Shown one piece after another: positions 1 to 12,830 of a stretch of DNA of 64,000 bases. The notes beneath the pieces were generated by a model. The model saw nothing but the letters and a program-made list of their open reading frames with translations. It did no database searches and was not told where the DNA came from. The stretch's first letter is position 1; each line of letters opens with the position of its first letter. Source of the stretch: Gentiana macrophylla. Taxonomy: Eukaryota > Streptophyta > Magnoliopsida > Gentianales > Gentianaceae. The DNA is taken from assembly GCA_026214975.1 (NCBI GenBank), contig JAOBSW010001164.1, positions 1-64,000 of the forward strand, given 5' to 3'. A program made the translations under genes and the position numbers.

Positions 1-403
1 CAATGGCATGCAAACAACCTCACGGAAGTATTATGTTTAAAGTATTAAATCGACTAGCTCGTATTTACTTTGATCTTGTGAAACTTGTAATCGATCCATT
101 GGGACAATTCAAGAGTTATCATAATAAAGCGTCTACTTTTGTGTTTATCGTGTTGTAAATTTTATTTAGCTATGATATTCTAAGTCCAAGGGACCACGAA
201 GTTGTAGTGGAGAATTCAAAGAATTGAGCAATCCAAGTCGTAACTCGAGACCAAGCCAAAATCAAAGCGAGAGTCTGAGAGCGCAAAGTCGAACTCGAGG
301 CCAAGCCGAAGCCACGTTAGCCCGAGGCGTACTTGAGCTCTGGCAACGAGTCTAGGATTCGCATGAGTCGGGTCAATGTCCTAGTCTGGAGCCCAACGAC
401 ACC

Positions 404-526
404 TGGGTCGAATAAGGCCAAGACAAAGGGCGATTCGCAATGTCGGGCCACCGTGTAAGTCGGAAGTCTATACTACATATGGGGCAATAAGGCCCGAGAC
501 AAGCACGATTCGCAATGTCGGGCTAA
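404..526 (+). repeat. Two-copy internal repeat of the Tat-like element
   Basis: Two diverged copies (404-450 and 481-526) of a unit containing AATAAGGC, then GACAA, then CGATTCGCAATGTCGGGC. The same unit occurs as a 76-bp-period array at 41961-42150 in the second Tat-like element. This supports assigning both regions to one family. Tandem repeats upstream of the 3' LTR are common in this lineage. Confidence 0.6.
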
Positions 527-901
527 CCTACCCAAGTCGATACCTAATAAGCCAATTAAAGTCGAAAGGCCAAGGCAAAAGGGGCGATGGGGATTCAAAT
601 AAATCTAAGTATGTTTAGAACCAAAGGTCCAAAGCGACACTTGGGGGCATATACTCGAGTAAAAGCAAGTAGCAAGCAGAGTCATAGACTCGACGAGCGA
701 AAAGCAAACAACAAGTAAAAGCTAAGGCAAAAGTAAATAACATGAATAAAGGGAAACAATAAAATTCCAAAGCTGGGCGAAGTCGATAAGACCAACCCAC
801 AAAAGTATGTTAATTACAAAATGTCAATAAAGATCAAAGTTGAGATAAAATTACAATGGAAAGATGTAAAGAGCAAGAAAAACTAAGGAGCGACATCGAG
901 A

Positions 902-2806
902 TTAGAGCAGACATTGTCGGAAGTCGAAGTCGACCCCCTGAAGATACTGCTTGGAAGAGAAACACCTTCTTGGAACTACGCAAAGTATTGGTCGTCGAAT
1001 CGCTTCAAAGTTGGGGTCGTAAAGCCAAGGCTCTTCAAGCTTTTCTCGTCGACCCCAACCTCGGGATATGCCTTCCGAATCGATCCTGACGGCCTTGGTG
1101 AATCCACCAATGATGGCTTTGTTCATGATTATGGTTAGGTCATCACTCATTGCGTCAGACTTCCGATACTGCAACATTGCGTCGGCTCACAGATCTCTCA
1201 ATTTGACCAGGGACTTGGCTCAAGTCGAGCTTTAACATATCCCGTTCTTGTTCCAGGTCCTTCTTTCTGCGCTCTTGCCTTAGGGTCTCTGGACATCGCC
1301 GAGTTTTATCTTTCTCTCCAGAAGCCTCTAGAGCTGGGCGATTGGCATTCGCAGCGGACAGCTCATTCTCGAGCCTTTCCTCTCAGAGACCGCTTTGTGC
1401 CCGAAGCGTCTCGAGGCGGCCTCGAGAAGCGGCGTGTGCGGCGCTTTAATGAAGCACCAGAGATGAGTTGCGAATTTTTCGTATTCAGCCCTTCTAACAT
1501 GCATTAGAAGGCGCATTCAGACGTCGAGCGACCTCGCTACCCGTGAGATAGTTCTTCGCCACAAAAAAGCGCCAAGTCATAAGTTTTAAGCGAAATGACA
1601 AGTGTAAAAGGGAATCAGTGAAGAAAACAAGTAACTTCTTTGGCGGCTCACTTGGAAGAGCTAAGCAAGACCTTATCCTCCGCAGCGATATACTCCTCGG
1701 CGATCATAGCTCTTGATTGCGAGTGGAGGAGGAACCTCAGCCAGACTTGGCCCTTTTGGCCCTTTCTGTTGCTCTTTAAGCGGATCTGCGGGAGTCGGCC
1801 TCTTTATCCCGGACATCTCGACTTCTTCGACTCGATCTCCCTCTTTGGGAACAACCACGGCATCATCGTCCTCATCCCTCAGCGAACCAAAGCGGACCGT
1901 GAGCTCACGAGGAAGTCGATGGAGGTATAGGCGTATCAACAAAGGTACCTCGATCTGAAGCTACGTTAATAGAAGATGGATTCCCCTCGACTGGGAAGCG
2001 ATCTTGTCTCCCAAACCTCTGCAACTCGAGGAGGAGCAGCGGCGAGGATGGAAGGATTGACGACGCTGCAAATTTTCCCACTTGCAAGGCGGCAAAAGCA
2101 GAAGAAGTCAATATATGATAAATGTAAGTTAAAGAATTAAGACTTAAAAATAATATAACCAAGGTCCATACAATTTTCTGATCGACGGGACGACGCTATG
2201 CACGATGCAGGGGCCCGCCTCCTTGAGGCGGGCAAGGTCATAGAAGACTCGGGTCTGTGTAGCCACCTCGAAGGTAAATCTCTCGAGAGTAAGAAACCGT
2301 TAAAGTGCAGACTTCCCGACCAGATTTGTCATCTTTCCCTCTCTCGACCTCATGCAAGCCGACATAAGGGTTATCCGACCCATGTCGGAGAAAAGAAGAA
2401 CACAGGTTTCGAGTTCCATGAGATGAAGGTCCTCGAGACACGAACTCGTGACGATTGGTGCGCTTTTTGAAGCGTGTACCACCCGAATGCGGCATCGCAG
2501 CAATCTTGTGCCACCATCGAACGGAGAGGGCGGTAAACCCGATTCCTGCGACTCGGCGGCGATTAGAAAGCCCATCGAGTCGGATGGCATTCGGGCCCAA
2601 TTGAGATATACCGATCTCATAATGGCGTAAGAAAAACGACTGGACCGCCGGGCATAGGGGAACCTTAGCCCCGTCAATAGGCTGGGCCTCATGGACCGTC
2701 TGAACCCTTCCAGGGGCTCATCGGCAAATTGATGCTGGCCGGAGGGAAAGCTGAGCCACCATTTGAGGCTAGATAGCCCATATCTCATATGATTGGTTGA
2801 GATCAT
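902..2806 (-). pseudogene. Decayed antisense ORF of the Tat-like element
   Basis: On the minus strand the reading frames at 2806-2238 contain pieces such as QLGPNAIRL, FLIAAESQESGLPPS and, in another frame, WNSKPVFFF. This pattern resembles the domain often labelled 'putative plant transposon protein' (QLAPN...GF...GWYF...WK.KFFFV). Further along, about 1370-1200, the minus strand reads as a charged coiled coil (LENELSAANANRPALEASGE, then RRKKDLEQERDMLKLDLSQV), and 1177-902 continues with LTIIMNKAIIGGFTKAVR. Several frameshifts and stops break it. Some Tat-lineage elements (maize Grande gene23 is the example I know) carry an antisense gene between pol and the 3' LTR, and the position fits. 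The frame-by-frame resemblance is by eye only. Confidence 0.45.
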
Positions 2807-3417
2807 CCATGGTTAGGCAGGAAGTGCACCCCCCAGCCCCTTTCCATCCATTCTAGTGCATAGTTTCTTGGGCTCCTGGTGATGCCTAAGGGCTCCCGGG
2901 TTTGGGTTGCGGGGTTGATCGGAAGAAGCGAGATATAGGGGTTTGGTGGCGGAATGGGACTCTTCTATCCTATCGAGATTGTAGCACTACTAGACATGGA
3001 CTGATTTAAGCAAGAACGGTAGGAACGATGAAAAAGATGATAGCAGAAATGAAGCTTACTTGTATTTTCTGGAGAGAAAATGGAGAAATTGATAGGCAGA
3101 GTGGTTCACCGTCTGGACTCCTCTCCCCTTTTATGTGTTGCTAAGTGCCGAATGACAGTGAAAAGAGCGTGATTAGGGGGGTTACTAGTAGTTTTAACTC
3201 CCCACAAATCGCGAAGATCAAGGATGACATCATTCGAGGCGGAAGACGGAAAGGCGATAGTGCGTTATGGCGTCATAATGAGCGGCCACAATTGGCTAGA
3301 GAGGCAGGTGGCATGTGAAGCGGTTACACCATTTCCGCCCAAGATGTAGGCCAACTCGAAAGATGATTTCAAATTAGCAGATCCGACCTCGGACTACGGT
3401 AAGTCGCCCTCCTACCA

Positions 3418-3430
3418 GTGCGGGGGCTTA
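3418..3430 (+). promoter_or_regulatory. Polypurine tract of the Tat-like element
   Basis: GTGCGGGGGCTTA lies directly before the LTR start TGGCGATACC. The sister element has CTGGGGGGCTTA before TGACGATACC at 42725. It primes plus-strand DNA synthesis in LTR elements, which fixes the element's orientation. Confidence 0.65.
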
Positions 3431-3992
3431 TGGCGATACCGGGTTACGCACCTCGATATATCATCATCGAGTGGGCCCCGGGATCAAATATTTACTAAGG
3501 CATACCACGTCGGACTATTGGTCTCGGAACCATGACATATATGTCGATCCTCGAGGCGGAAGTATATCTAGGAGCTCGAGGTCACGACTATCGACTTCTG
3601 AGCGGTGCGGGACGTGAGTTCGGTGAGTCGATCTTCCCAGTCAGGCGGATCGATATCTCGAGAAATCGAGTCCACACCTATGTTGGCCCAATATCCACCG
3701 GATAACTTGGGCGAGGTAAAAAGCCCAATTAAGGGTAGATATGACAATAGCCACGGACCGACTCATATTAGGGTTAGGTCACGCATTGTCCTTATAAATA
3801 CAACGTTCCGGGAACTACGTGCGGCTTGATTCTGGACATATAACGAGATCGTAGGCAATCTAAGAATACCACTTAGATTCGACCAAAAACACACCCACGC
3901 CCCTCTTTATTCTTGAGCTAGGGTTCTTGGTTATTCATCATTCATAGAAGAATAACCCCGGATCTTAATAGGCGACTAATTTGTCATCGTCA
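3431..3992 (+). repeat. 3' LTR of the Tat-like element
   Basis: Starts TGGCGATACC and ends CATCGTCA, 562 bp. It contains a TATA box (TATAAATA, 3793-3800) followed after about 20 nt by GGAACTACGTGCGGCTTGAT, the presumed transcript start region. It then continues to GATCGTAGGCAA, matching the layout of the LTR at 38691-39363. The 5' partner is outside the window, so no age can be estimated. Confidence 0.7.
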
Positions 3993-5306
3993 TTAACATT
4001 GATAATGGTCTGGTCTGTTATGAACAACCCGGCCCGGTGGGCCCATACATCATCAACAACAACAAGGTAGCTTAAAACATACGATGCCCAAAAGCGAAAG
4101 TAAAACAACAAATCTTACAAATCCTTAAAGAAAGTTCAACACTTGTCTTGATATTGTAATAACAACATAGTTTGATACATCTTATAATAAATGAAACAGA
4201 AAACAACAAGTGAAACTTGGACCCAAACATCGTCCCCAAAGTCTTCATCCATCACATGCTCAACCAGTTCGTCTACTCACCCCAAAAACATACAACAAAA
4301 CATGCAATTGAGGTATGTACAAAGTACTTAGCAAGAGTAAGAAGCTAAAATATAATTATTCTTACAACAAAAAGTTCATAATTTAATAAGTTATCTTTGT
4401 GAGACCTACTCAAACTTTAGGGTTCACTTCATTCTTATCAACATGTCATGATTATTGGTTTATAGCGTAGCTTTTCTTTGTTACATCATCATTCAAGGGC
4501 ACTACGCATGGTGCTACTCACCATAAAGTATATGTGTCCAACATATTGTCGGATCACACCAATATCCACGGGGGAAAACCCGATAGTGTACACGCTCGGT
4601 GCGATCCCTCCGTCACGTAGGAGTCTCGGACTTACGGGGTGGTTTCCTCCGTTTGTGGGTTCAAAGACTTACGAAGTTATCCAATTTATCTGAATGCCCA
4701 CATGTCGCGATATAGACTTGTGCCTTTCCAAGAATTTTACGATGTTTAGTCTTTTAACTACACATGTATGTTTGTTATTAATTGTTAACTAGCCACTAAG
4801 TATTTTCAAGTAAGCTCCATCACCTCTGCTACTCTCTTTCATAGACCACAAGACACGAGATAAGGCCTAGCACATACACCAACATTGAGGAATGCTAACA
4901 TTGATAATGGTCTGGTCACTATTACGAACAACCCGGCCCGGTGGGCCTATATATCATCAACAACAACAAGGTAGATTACAACATACGATGCCCAAAGCGA
5001 AAGTAAAACAACAAATCTTACAAAGCCTTAAAGAAAGTACAATGCTTGTCTTGTTATTGAAATAACAACATAGTTTGATACATCTTATAAGAAATGAAAC
5101 AGAAAACATCAAGTGAAACTTAGATTCAAACATCGTCCCCAAAGTCATCATCCATCACATGCTCAACCTATTCGTCTTCTCACCCCAAAAACATACAACA
5201 AAACAAGCAATTGAGGTAAGTACAATGTACTTTGCAAGATTAAGCTAAAATATAATTAAATCTTACAACGAGAGATTCATAATTTATTAACTTACCTTCG
5301 TGAGAC
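3993..5306 (+). repeat. Satellite family, about 1.4 monomers
   Basis: This begins inside a monomer (AACATTGATAATGG) and passes the same point again at about 4899, so the period is about 0.9 kb. It contains all landmarks of the family: GGGCCCATAYATCATCAAC, AACATCGTCCCCAAAGTC, GTGAGACC.GACTCAAACTTTAGGG, CGATATAGACTTGTGCCT and TTAGTCTTTTAACTACAC. It is cut at 5306 by the copia-type element: GTGAGAC is left of that insertion and AGACCGACTC is right of it. I see no gene. The short minus-strand frame at 4957-5151 recurs in most monomers and is a property of the repeat. Confidence 0.85.
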
Positions 5307-7151
5307 TGTTAGATGTAATATCTTCGGATCAATCATAGATTGACCCGATTACTGTAATGAAGTATCGGGATCTAGATCTAAGCGAAACAAAGAACATAAA
5401 TTAAAGATCTAAATCTACAATGGGGTTTAGGAGCCTATCTTTTATGGTGCTTACCTCCAAGAACGATAGATCTCCAAAAACACGTATTGGAAGCCTGACC
5501 TTCCAACGTGTGTCTCAAGCAACACCAGGTGGATGGTGTTTCCATACTTGGACCTCTTGATATGCTACCGGAATAATCCGAAGATTATTCCAACACAAAA
5601 CCCGAAGAAAGATGGCGAAAATTCTAAGCCTCTTTCTCCCAATAATGGCGTGTTGTGTTGTGTGTCAAAAGGCTTGGGAGAGCTCTCTTTATATAGGAGA
5701 GTAATCATTGTCCTCAAGGATTAAATAATTAAGAGATAATTATTACATTAATCCTTTTCCAAATAAAAGATAAATTAATATTTATCCCAAACAAATTAGG
5801 ATAAATAAATATATTATCAATATTTCATGATTTATCATTTAACAAATAAAAGATAAATCACACATTAAATAATTATCCAAGAAAACTAATTTCCCAATAA
5901 TTAAATAATAAAAACAAATAAGCATGCGCACCTTTTCTATCAAATTAAGTCATGCGCATCTTTTTTATTCTTTTGACCAATTTGGGTCAAAATTGGTCAA
6001 CACACCAATTCCGCAGGTAGAGTCGCGAAAAATGTCTTTTCAGTGTATTTAATTATTTAGTCCAACTAAACAATTAATCCACACATCAAATTAAATAGTC
6101 CAATCCAACCATTTAATTATAATCGAGGTGCAACGACGAGAAATCCAATTATACTATTTTAGGAGCCACGTCGGGGACCATAGACCCGTATTCGGTATGT
6201 TCTGATAAATCGAATAAAAATTATTCGTCAAGCGAGAATAATTATATCAACCTATTAATTCCGGGATTACACCACCATAAACCCGAACCGAACTCTATCG
6301 AATATAGATAACTTACACTCAATTTATGAGTGAAAGCGTCCAATCGATATAATCATTACATACGGATAAATCCTCCATGATTTATTCACTTGAGTGGGAT
6401 ATTTCCGTAAACCCTTCTCGAAACATATTATCCTTATTTACCATTAACCCAGGTGATCAATTAGTTCACATATCGACTAGTAGCTAATTAGTCTAAATAT
6501 GAACTCGGCCGATCGATCGGTTTCTAGGGTTAACAAACAAGGAATCATCGCTCACTTCCCGAGGAAGGAATGGATTCCATATTCGTGATAGCACGGACTA
6601 CTCACTCATCCCGAGAATAGAGCCAACGAGAAGTGTTGGACCACATACTTGAAGTGATCCTTACTAACACATCAAACTCTACCTAGTCTAAGCGTTAAAT
6701 GCGTGATCACTAAGGATTAAGATTAATCCATATATGATCATCTTGTGATTCGATAAGACTTCTCGATTCGGAATTATATCGAGAACTCAAATCAAATCGG
6801 TCGATACATATGATTATCATCGTATATAAATGCCCCACTCAGGTACCCCTATTACCGTGATCCGGATAAGGCTGTCACACGTAAAGTGTTAGAGGCGCAT
6901 TATTAGCAAATTAATCATGAGACCGCACTTCCAGTTAATAAGCGCTCTGGACTAAAATTAATTTTAAGTACATCTCACTAACTCAATCCTCTTGTGTATA
7001 GCCATACAGCGAGTTACGTGATTACATAAACGAGGTACTTAGGGTTTTGGTAAAGTGTCTTAATTATAAACATAAATGCATATAATAAGATGAATTACTA
7101 ATTACGTCATAAAACAATTATATAATTGTCTTTCGGGCACTACACCTTACA
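5307..7151 (-). repeat. LTR of the copia-type element (3' LTR, left copy)
   Basis: 1845 bp, TG...CA ends, closely matching 12831-14690 apart from many small insertions and deletions. On the element's own strand it starts TGTAAGGTGTAGTGCC and is preceded by AAGTGGGAGAT, a typical copia polypurine tract. A third, truncated copy of this LTR family is at 47335-48246. Confidence 0.85.
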
Positions 7152-8079
7152 ATCTCCCACTTGCACGAAAGGCAAGTGGATTAGTGTTTTAGAGCACACC
7201 CTTATTTATCTATATCTACAACATTCTCCCACTTGCTCAAAACAAGTGAGGCGTATCCCTCAAATCTGTGCCCTCCAAGCGCATCTTAGTACTTCATCCT
7301 TCCAAGCACGACCGGAGTGCGCGCGCGCGAGGTAGGTCGGTGACCAGCGCGTGCTTAGAATCGAATACCATGTGACCTGGTACACGCGATCAGGTAGGTT
7401 GGCGCCTGAGTCAATCTTTGGGATCGAAACATCGCCATTCCATCTAATCCGGTGTGGTACGATTTCAATATGCCTTTGATTCAACACTTTCGAGGACAAA
7501 ATCGACTTAACGATCATCCTTCATCGACCTAAAGCCGAATCGGTGTTATCACTTATATTCTAGTTTGCACCTGAATATACTAGCATATTATTCCTCATTC
7601 TCCCGAAGATACTTGAAGATTCACTAAACATCCCATTTCGTATTCATCCTCAGGTTTAGATAACCATTCCTGAGAGGTAGGGTAGACTACATCGTTGAAT
7701 GTTACATAAATGCAAGAATATCTTAACCATTTGAATGGATGGGATTGCCAATGAGCGATTCTCGCGGATTTGAGCGAATCAAATCCTTTAGAATGAATCC
7801 CGATGGCATGTCAGACTCTGACTTCAGTTAACACACCCATGTTGTTTCCAACTGTTTCAGTGTTACCATTCACAAACACTAATCTACATACTACTTTACT
7901 AATATTGATGCCAAGTCTACAAAAGACTTATCAACATTCTGGTCAAGTCCACATATTACAATATATTACTTTGAAATGACCTAGAGGTTTGCTTTAATCC
8001 CCAAAGGATATAAGCTATGGCAGGGTTCCTGCCAAAGGTTCTTTCTGAATAAATTAAGATACCGTTAGTTTCGCAAAAA

Positions 8080-8300
8080 AGGTCTTAGGGAATCATCCCT
8101 ATTTTCTGCTTTGTAAGGAATCCGTTATTTGTTCTTAGCTAAAACCCTTCTGTTCTGAATGAATTCAGATTCCGTTGTTCGGCAAGGAAGTCTTAGGGAA
8201 TCACCCCTATTTCCCGCTTTCTGACGAAATCAAGCAAGACTGAGTGGTAAGAGAGATCACGGTGCAGTTAACTCTCTACCTTTTAGGGAATCACCCTAAA
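8080..8300 (-). repeat. Degenerate internal repeat, copia-type element
   Basis: GGTCTTAGGGAATCATCCCTATTTTCTGCTTT near 8085 recurs in diverged form near 8189 (AGTCTTAGGGAATCACCCC...), and a third partial copy (TTAGGGAATCACCCTAAAT) is at about 8282. The spacing is about 104 then 93 nt. Each core GGGAATNATCCC or GGGAATCACCC is itself a near palindrome. No gene is seen in this stretch. Confidence 0.55.
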
Positions 8301-10079
8301 TTACTCGACACTGCGGTGAAAGTTAAACTTTCCTATTCAATCGACTCTTCTCCGTGTAGGTCCAATTACTCCCACTGGGCCTGAGATACTCAGGTGGTTC
8401 TACAAGAGTTCCAACATAACTGGAGTATCAAACTCCATTCACAGGGTTATGGCTTTTAAACCAACCTCTATGATCAGGATCCTATACAGCCCACGAAGGA
8501 CTATAGGTCATCAATCTACCCTATAGAATTATAAGGTCTGCAATGGGTAATGGACAAACCATACTCCCTTTGCGTTTGGGGTGGAGTGATATCATTGATC
8601 TAGTTTAGTAGTTTTTATTAGTGTTATCACCAAATTGCCGGTGTTGGATGTGGGTGAACAAATCGATTAGTAACATATTGAGTACAAATACTTCAAGATC
8701 CAAGGTTGTTATTTATAGACTCTATCGGACCGAGTTTGTGATATAACCGTCATACTACGATTTCTGAGTTTTATAACCAACCTTTACTCAATGCATTAAG
8801 ATACTTCACAACTGAGCGTGTATGCAAAATTGCGAGCCCTACCTTCAAGCACTCGGTGCTAAATGCCTCTATTTACGGAAGTGGGGTGAGGCTGAATTCA
8901 CTCTTATCCACAAATGCGTGGGCATCTTCTAGATGGACTTCTCGGTATTACAAGCGTAAAACCGTTATTTTGCAACCAATATCTTAAATGAGTTTAGAAC
9001 GATCGTGGCGCATCAATTACTATATAAGGCAAATTTATGGTGTATCCCTTAGTGAAAACATTTCACTTTGGGAGGCGAGCCGAGCATCGATCCCAAGACT
9101 ATGCAATAACCTATTTACGAGTATGGAATACTCTATCTGCAGTCAAATCAGAGATTCCTCCAAATATTTTGGATAAACTTACCAGAGTTTTGAGTAGTTA
9201 TCGAGACAATATGTCACTACTTGGAAGCTCCCACTAGCTTGTATCTTTCATATGACCCGAAGGTCGTTATGAAGAAGCTAAATAACTTCTTATAATCTAT
9301 TACCCTTTCCCGATTGAAAGGAAACTTAGTCATTGTTCCTTGAGGCGGTGTTACATTGGTAGGAGATAGGAATCACCACGAGCGATCTTGAGATCTTGTC
9401 TTTATGGGAATATGCACTAATTAATAGAATAGATAGAAGCGTTTATCAAAATACGGAAACCATTTGCGTTTATATATTTCAAGATGTGTTTTAATACCTT
9501 TTCAAAGCAATGATTAGTGGTTACGACTTTATCGGACAAAGTCCGAGTCTTGGTTTTCGTACTACGAATGTTATATTCATCGTCAATACGACAAACAAAT
9601 TATCATATTGAAAATGAATACGTTCGTTCAACGAATCCGAAAACAGAAAATGAATTTTCTGTTATACTCAAGAATTGAATCCGATATTCATTTCCTCATA
9701 TCACTCCCACTAGTCTATCTGAAATAACTGCCCGTTGTCTATTTTTTTTTATCGTTTAATGCAAAGCTACCTAGTTCTTCCAAAGAACTTTAACTTTCGA
9801 GAAAATTGCTAGGATGCATTGGTCAGTGATCCGAAATCACTTTCCTTATCCTCTAATTTCCAATTCATTAATTTTCCGGTTTAGCCTTAAAACTACTTAG
9901 TTTAGATGACTAACACGTATGAACATTCTTTCCCATTCTCGACTTTCCTTAGATGGAAAGCTTGAGTCTTGAACTAGCATTTCGTTTGAGTAGACTCTAC
10001 TCTTGAAGCGTAGGATGTTTAGTGTTACTTGCTTGGACTATCAATTTTCTAATCGTCAAATCATAAGACCAAAGCTCGA

Positions 10080-10431
10080 CTAGTTTATCGGTTCCAAATA
10101 CCGTCAAACTAGCAACACTTTGTATTTATGATTTTTCAAAGATCAGAAAATCCCCAGAACTAAGCTCCCACTAGTTTATCAGTTCCAAATACTGTCTAAC
10201 TAGAAATGCTTTGTTCATGATGTTTCAAAGATTATAAAATCTCCAGAACTAAGCTCCCACTAGTTTATCAGTTCCAAATACTGTCTAACTAGTAACGCTT
10301 TATTCTTGTTTTTCCAATGAATGGAGAAACTCTTGTGCATTCCATTACACATTTTTAATGATTCAGAAAAACAACAAATCATAAGACTAAGGCACCCACT
10401 AGTTTATCGGTTCCAAATACCGTCTAACTAG
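10080..10431 (-). repeat. Four-copy hairpin repeat with covarying stem
   Basis: Four units start at 10080, 10171, 10260 and 10399 (spacing 91, 89, 139). Each 33-nt core reads CTAGTT, T, AT, CRGT, TCCAAAT, ACYG, TC, W, AACTAG. The outer arms CTAGTT/AACTAG pair perfectly, and the inner arms pair as CGGT/ACCG in copies 1 and 4 and as CAGT/ACTG in copies 2 and 3. So a G-C pair is replaced by an A-T pair on both sides, while the TCCAAAT loop is unchanged. Each core is preceded by CCCACTAG-type sequence in copies 2-4. The array lies in the non-coding interior of the element. Its function is unknown; an RNA structure for packaging, dimerisation or stability is inference. Confidence 0.75.
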
Positions 10432-12816
10432 CAACGCCTTATGTATATGATTTTCCAATTTTTTTAATTAGAAATTTGATGTGTAATTACACTTTTAAAA
10501 TTCACTAAATGAATTTTATCTGATAGTCCTATGTCATATTTTTGTAAACTAAGTATGGTCGTCTCTCATTCAACACGAGTGACACCCGTGACATACATAC
10601 TATGTCACTTAAGTTTTTAAAGGCTCAAGGAAAAATCTCTTCCGAAAAATTAAGCGCATTTATTGATAATTACAAGCGTACTTGTTACTCTCCACATTTT
10701 TAATGAAGTCTTATTACTAACGAGTTTAGTAGCCTAGAGATTTAGTTGTAATTAAAATGACAGAAAATTAAATTCAAAAATAAATTTTCACTACTAAATT
10801 TTTATTTTAGGAATAATAAACTATAAAAGGTTTATCCTACCATTCCAAAGATTTAACCTCGCATAGTACTGTCCGAGAGGGTCGATATCAGCACTATGAC
10901 GGTTAAACTGAGACAATCTCTCTCAATGATTAAACATTGGGAATCAAACATCCCACGAGAATCAGACATCCCGGACTTTAATCATTGATTACCTTCCTTT
11001 TTCTAGCCAAGATATTTTTAAAATACCCTTAATGAGTGTGACCTACTATATCAGATCTCAGAGTATGCCCCGAGTATGCCTACGAGGGGCGAGTCAATGT
11101 TGACAGTACCGAAATCCTATCCTTTTTGGAGACCAAGCCTTGAATTTTGATAGCGGTGAACACCATCCGAAGGGGGCCGAAATCAAAGCGGCACGAGGCG
11201 TCACCATTCTCTCACGTGCTTGCACCTATAGTAGAGGCCGTGGGGTTGGCTGTCGCCTTCCCCGCTCCCACTCAATATTTTGAAAAAGTGGTGGGTTTAC
11301 TAATTACGGTTGCGGTCTTGACAATAAGAAACAATAAATCAAAGTACTCCGAATAGGGTCGGTTATGTAGGCAAGCCTACGCCGTCTTATTCGTTGGAAC
11401 ATATGTGATGATTCAGGCCAATCCGGCAAGAGAAGCCCGTTTAGCCCGGAGGCTTATCGGCTATGCTAAGTCTGTCGAAGCTGGCATAACGTACATCACA
11501 CGCGTGGAGGAGTCAATTGAGCGGCTCGGTTGAACTCGCCAACCATGGTTAGACCATTTCGAACCCATGTACTAAGATTCTCCGATTTCTAAATTGTAAC
11601 CCAAAGCGTAATCTCGTTTCGTTTAAGGTGGGTTCACTAAGAAGCCATCACCAAAAAGCTCAACGATTTATTCAAGTGGGATTCACGAGAATCCATCACT
11701 AAAATCGTAACGATTGACAAAACCGGGTCCTCGGTTTTATAATTAGCTACTTATTATTTAACTACCACATATTAAATTAATAAGCATTCATACTAATTAT
11801 TCGAGTTATACATGCCTAATTTATTGGAAATAAACTAGCTACATGTATGCATTGGAGTGGAATCATGATATGATGCATGTCATGGTAATTTTCCGGTTAT
11901 ATCATACAATTTTCGATCATACACGAAAAAATAACGGAAAAAATAAACACCGAGATGGATCGTTGGTACCCCCGTATCTAACCTATTAAAAAAAAAACAC
12001 AAACCCTAACTAGGGTTTACTATTTTCTGATCTGCTGCTGCTGCGTATTATCGATGATCGGAAATCCAAATGAACCTTGATCGTCATGATACTTTATGGA
12101 TCTGTTCTTCACTCCACCTACTTCAATCTGAACGGTTTGGATCTTCGTTTCAATGGTCCAATTTTCTCCAGCAATCCGCCGATCTAACTGCTGCATCTGT
12201 TTATAACTGCAGCGCAACAGTGTCTTCCTGGGGACGATCGGGCATCGAGACAAATCCCGATCGACGTTAAAATTTTAGGGCTAGTTCATAACTCCATGGT
12301 AGTCGATCTGAACGGTCGGATCTTCGTTTCAACAGTCCAATCTCTTCCAGAAATTTGACGAACTCACAGCTAGGGTTTTAATGCCTGCTGTGCTTTTGTG
12401 TTACAACAGCAACTTTATAGCAGCGATCGGACATCGAGATCGACTCCGATCGTGACGAAATTTTGAGGGAATGTCTTTCAACTTTTATTCTTCATTCTGA
12501 CCGGAGGGATTGTCGTTTCAACGGCTTAAACTCCGGGAAAAAATAAAAAACCGAACAGCAATAAAACAGATCTACTTCTAGGGAATTAAAATTACAAAAT
12601 TTCCTATACTCATATAAGCGAATTTATATGAGTTTACAATAGATCTAACGAGTAAACAATACCAACCCCAATCCATCTCTTCAACCACAACAATCACAAG
12701 CATACAATCAAGATTAAATTCGAATTTTGCCAAAAAAAAAAAACGAAATAAAACATCTAAAACATGCTTTTCCACTCAAGATCTAAAATTCATATACTTT
12801 GATCGTTAGACCAAAG

Positions 12817-12828
12817 TCTCTGATACCA
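12817..12828 (-). promoter_or_regulatory. Primer-binding site, tRNA-iMet type
   Basis: TCTCTGATACCA on the plus strand is TGGTATCAGAGA on the element strand. It matches the 3' end complement of plant initiator tRNA-Met (TGGTATCAGAGC) except at the last base, and sits 2 nt from the LTR starting at 12831. This PBS is typical of copia-type elements and sets the element orientation. Confidence 0.85.
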
Positions 12829-12830
12829 CT

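Larger units (their letters stand above)
1..3992 (+). mobile_element. Tat-like Ty3/gypsy retrotransposon, 3' part
   Basis: The left end lies outside the window. The right end is an LTR (3431-3992) preceded by a G-rich polypurine tract, so the element reads on the plus strand. Its LTR is homologous to the one at 38691: both start TGRCGATACC, both have a TATA box followed by GAACTACGTG and then TACGTAGGCAA, and both end in CATCGTCA. The TACGTAGGCA block is a hallmark I associate with Tat/Ogre-lineage LTRs (established knowledge, from memory). The internal part seen here has no pol. It carries short GC-richer repeats near 404-526 and a decayed antisense gene at 902-2806. The element is inserted in the satellite: the flank after 3992 (TTAACATTGATAATGG) matches the satellite near 4899. 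Confidence 0.7.

Noticed and set aside
7260..7517. 85-codon minus frame in the copia-type element as a pol fragment
   Set aside because: No copia protease, integrase or RT motif is visible, and the region is interrupted by short repeats.
10079..10431. CRISPR-like array
   Set aside because: Four repeats with similar spacing, but they are palindromic, diverged, lie in a plant retroelement, and spacing jumps from 90 to 139. Not a CRISPR.
12070..12270. Frames on both strands near the PBS end of the copia-type element as gag
   Set aside because: The stretch repeats GAACGGT..GGATCTTCGTTTCAA at 12130 and 12310, which looks like a duplicated leader, and lacks gag motifs.
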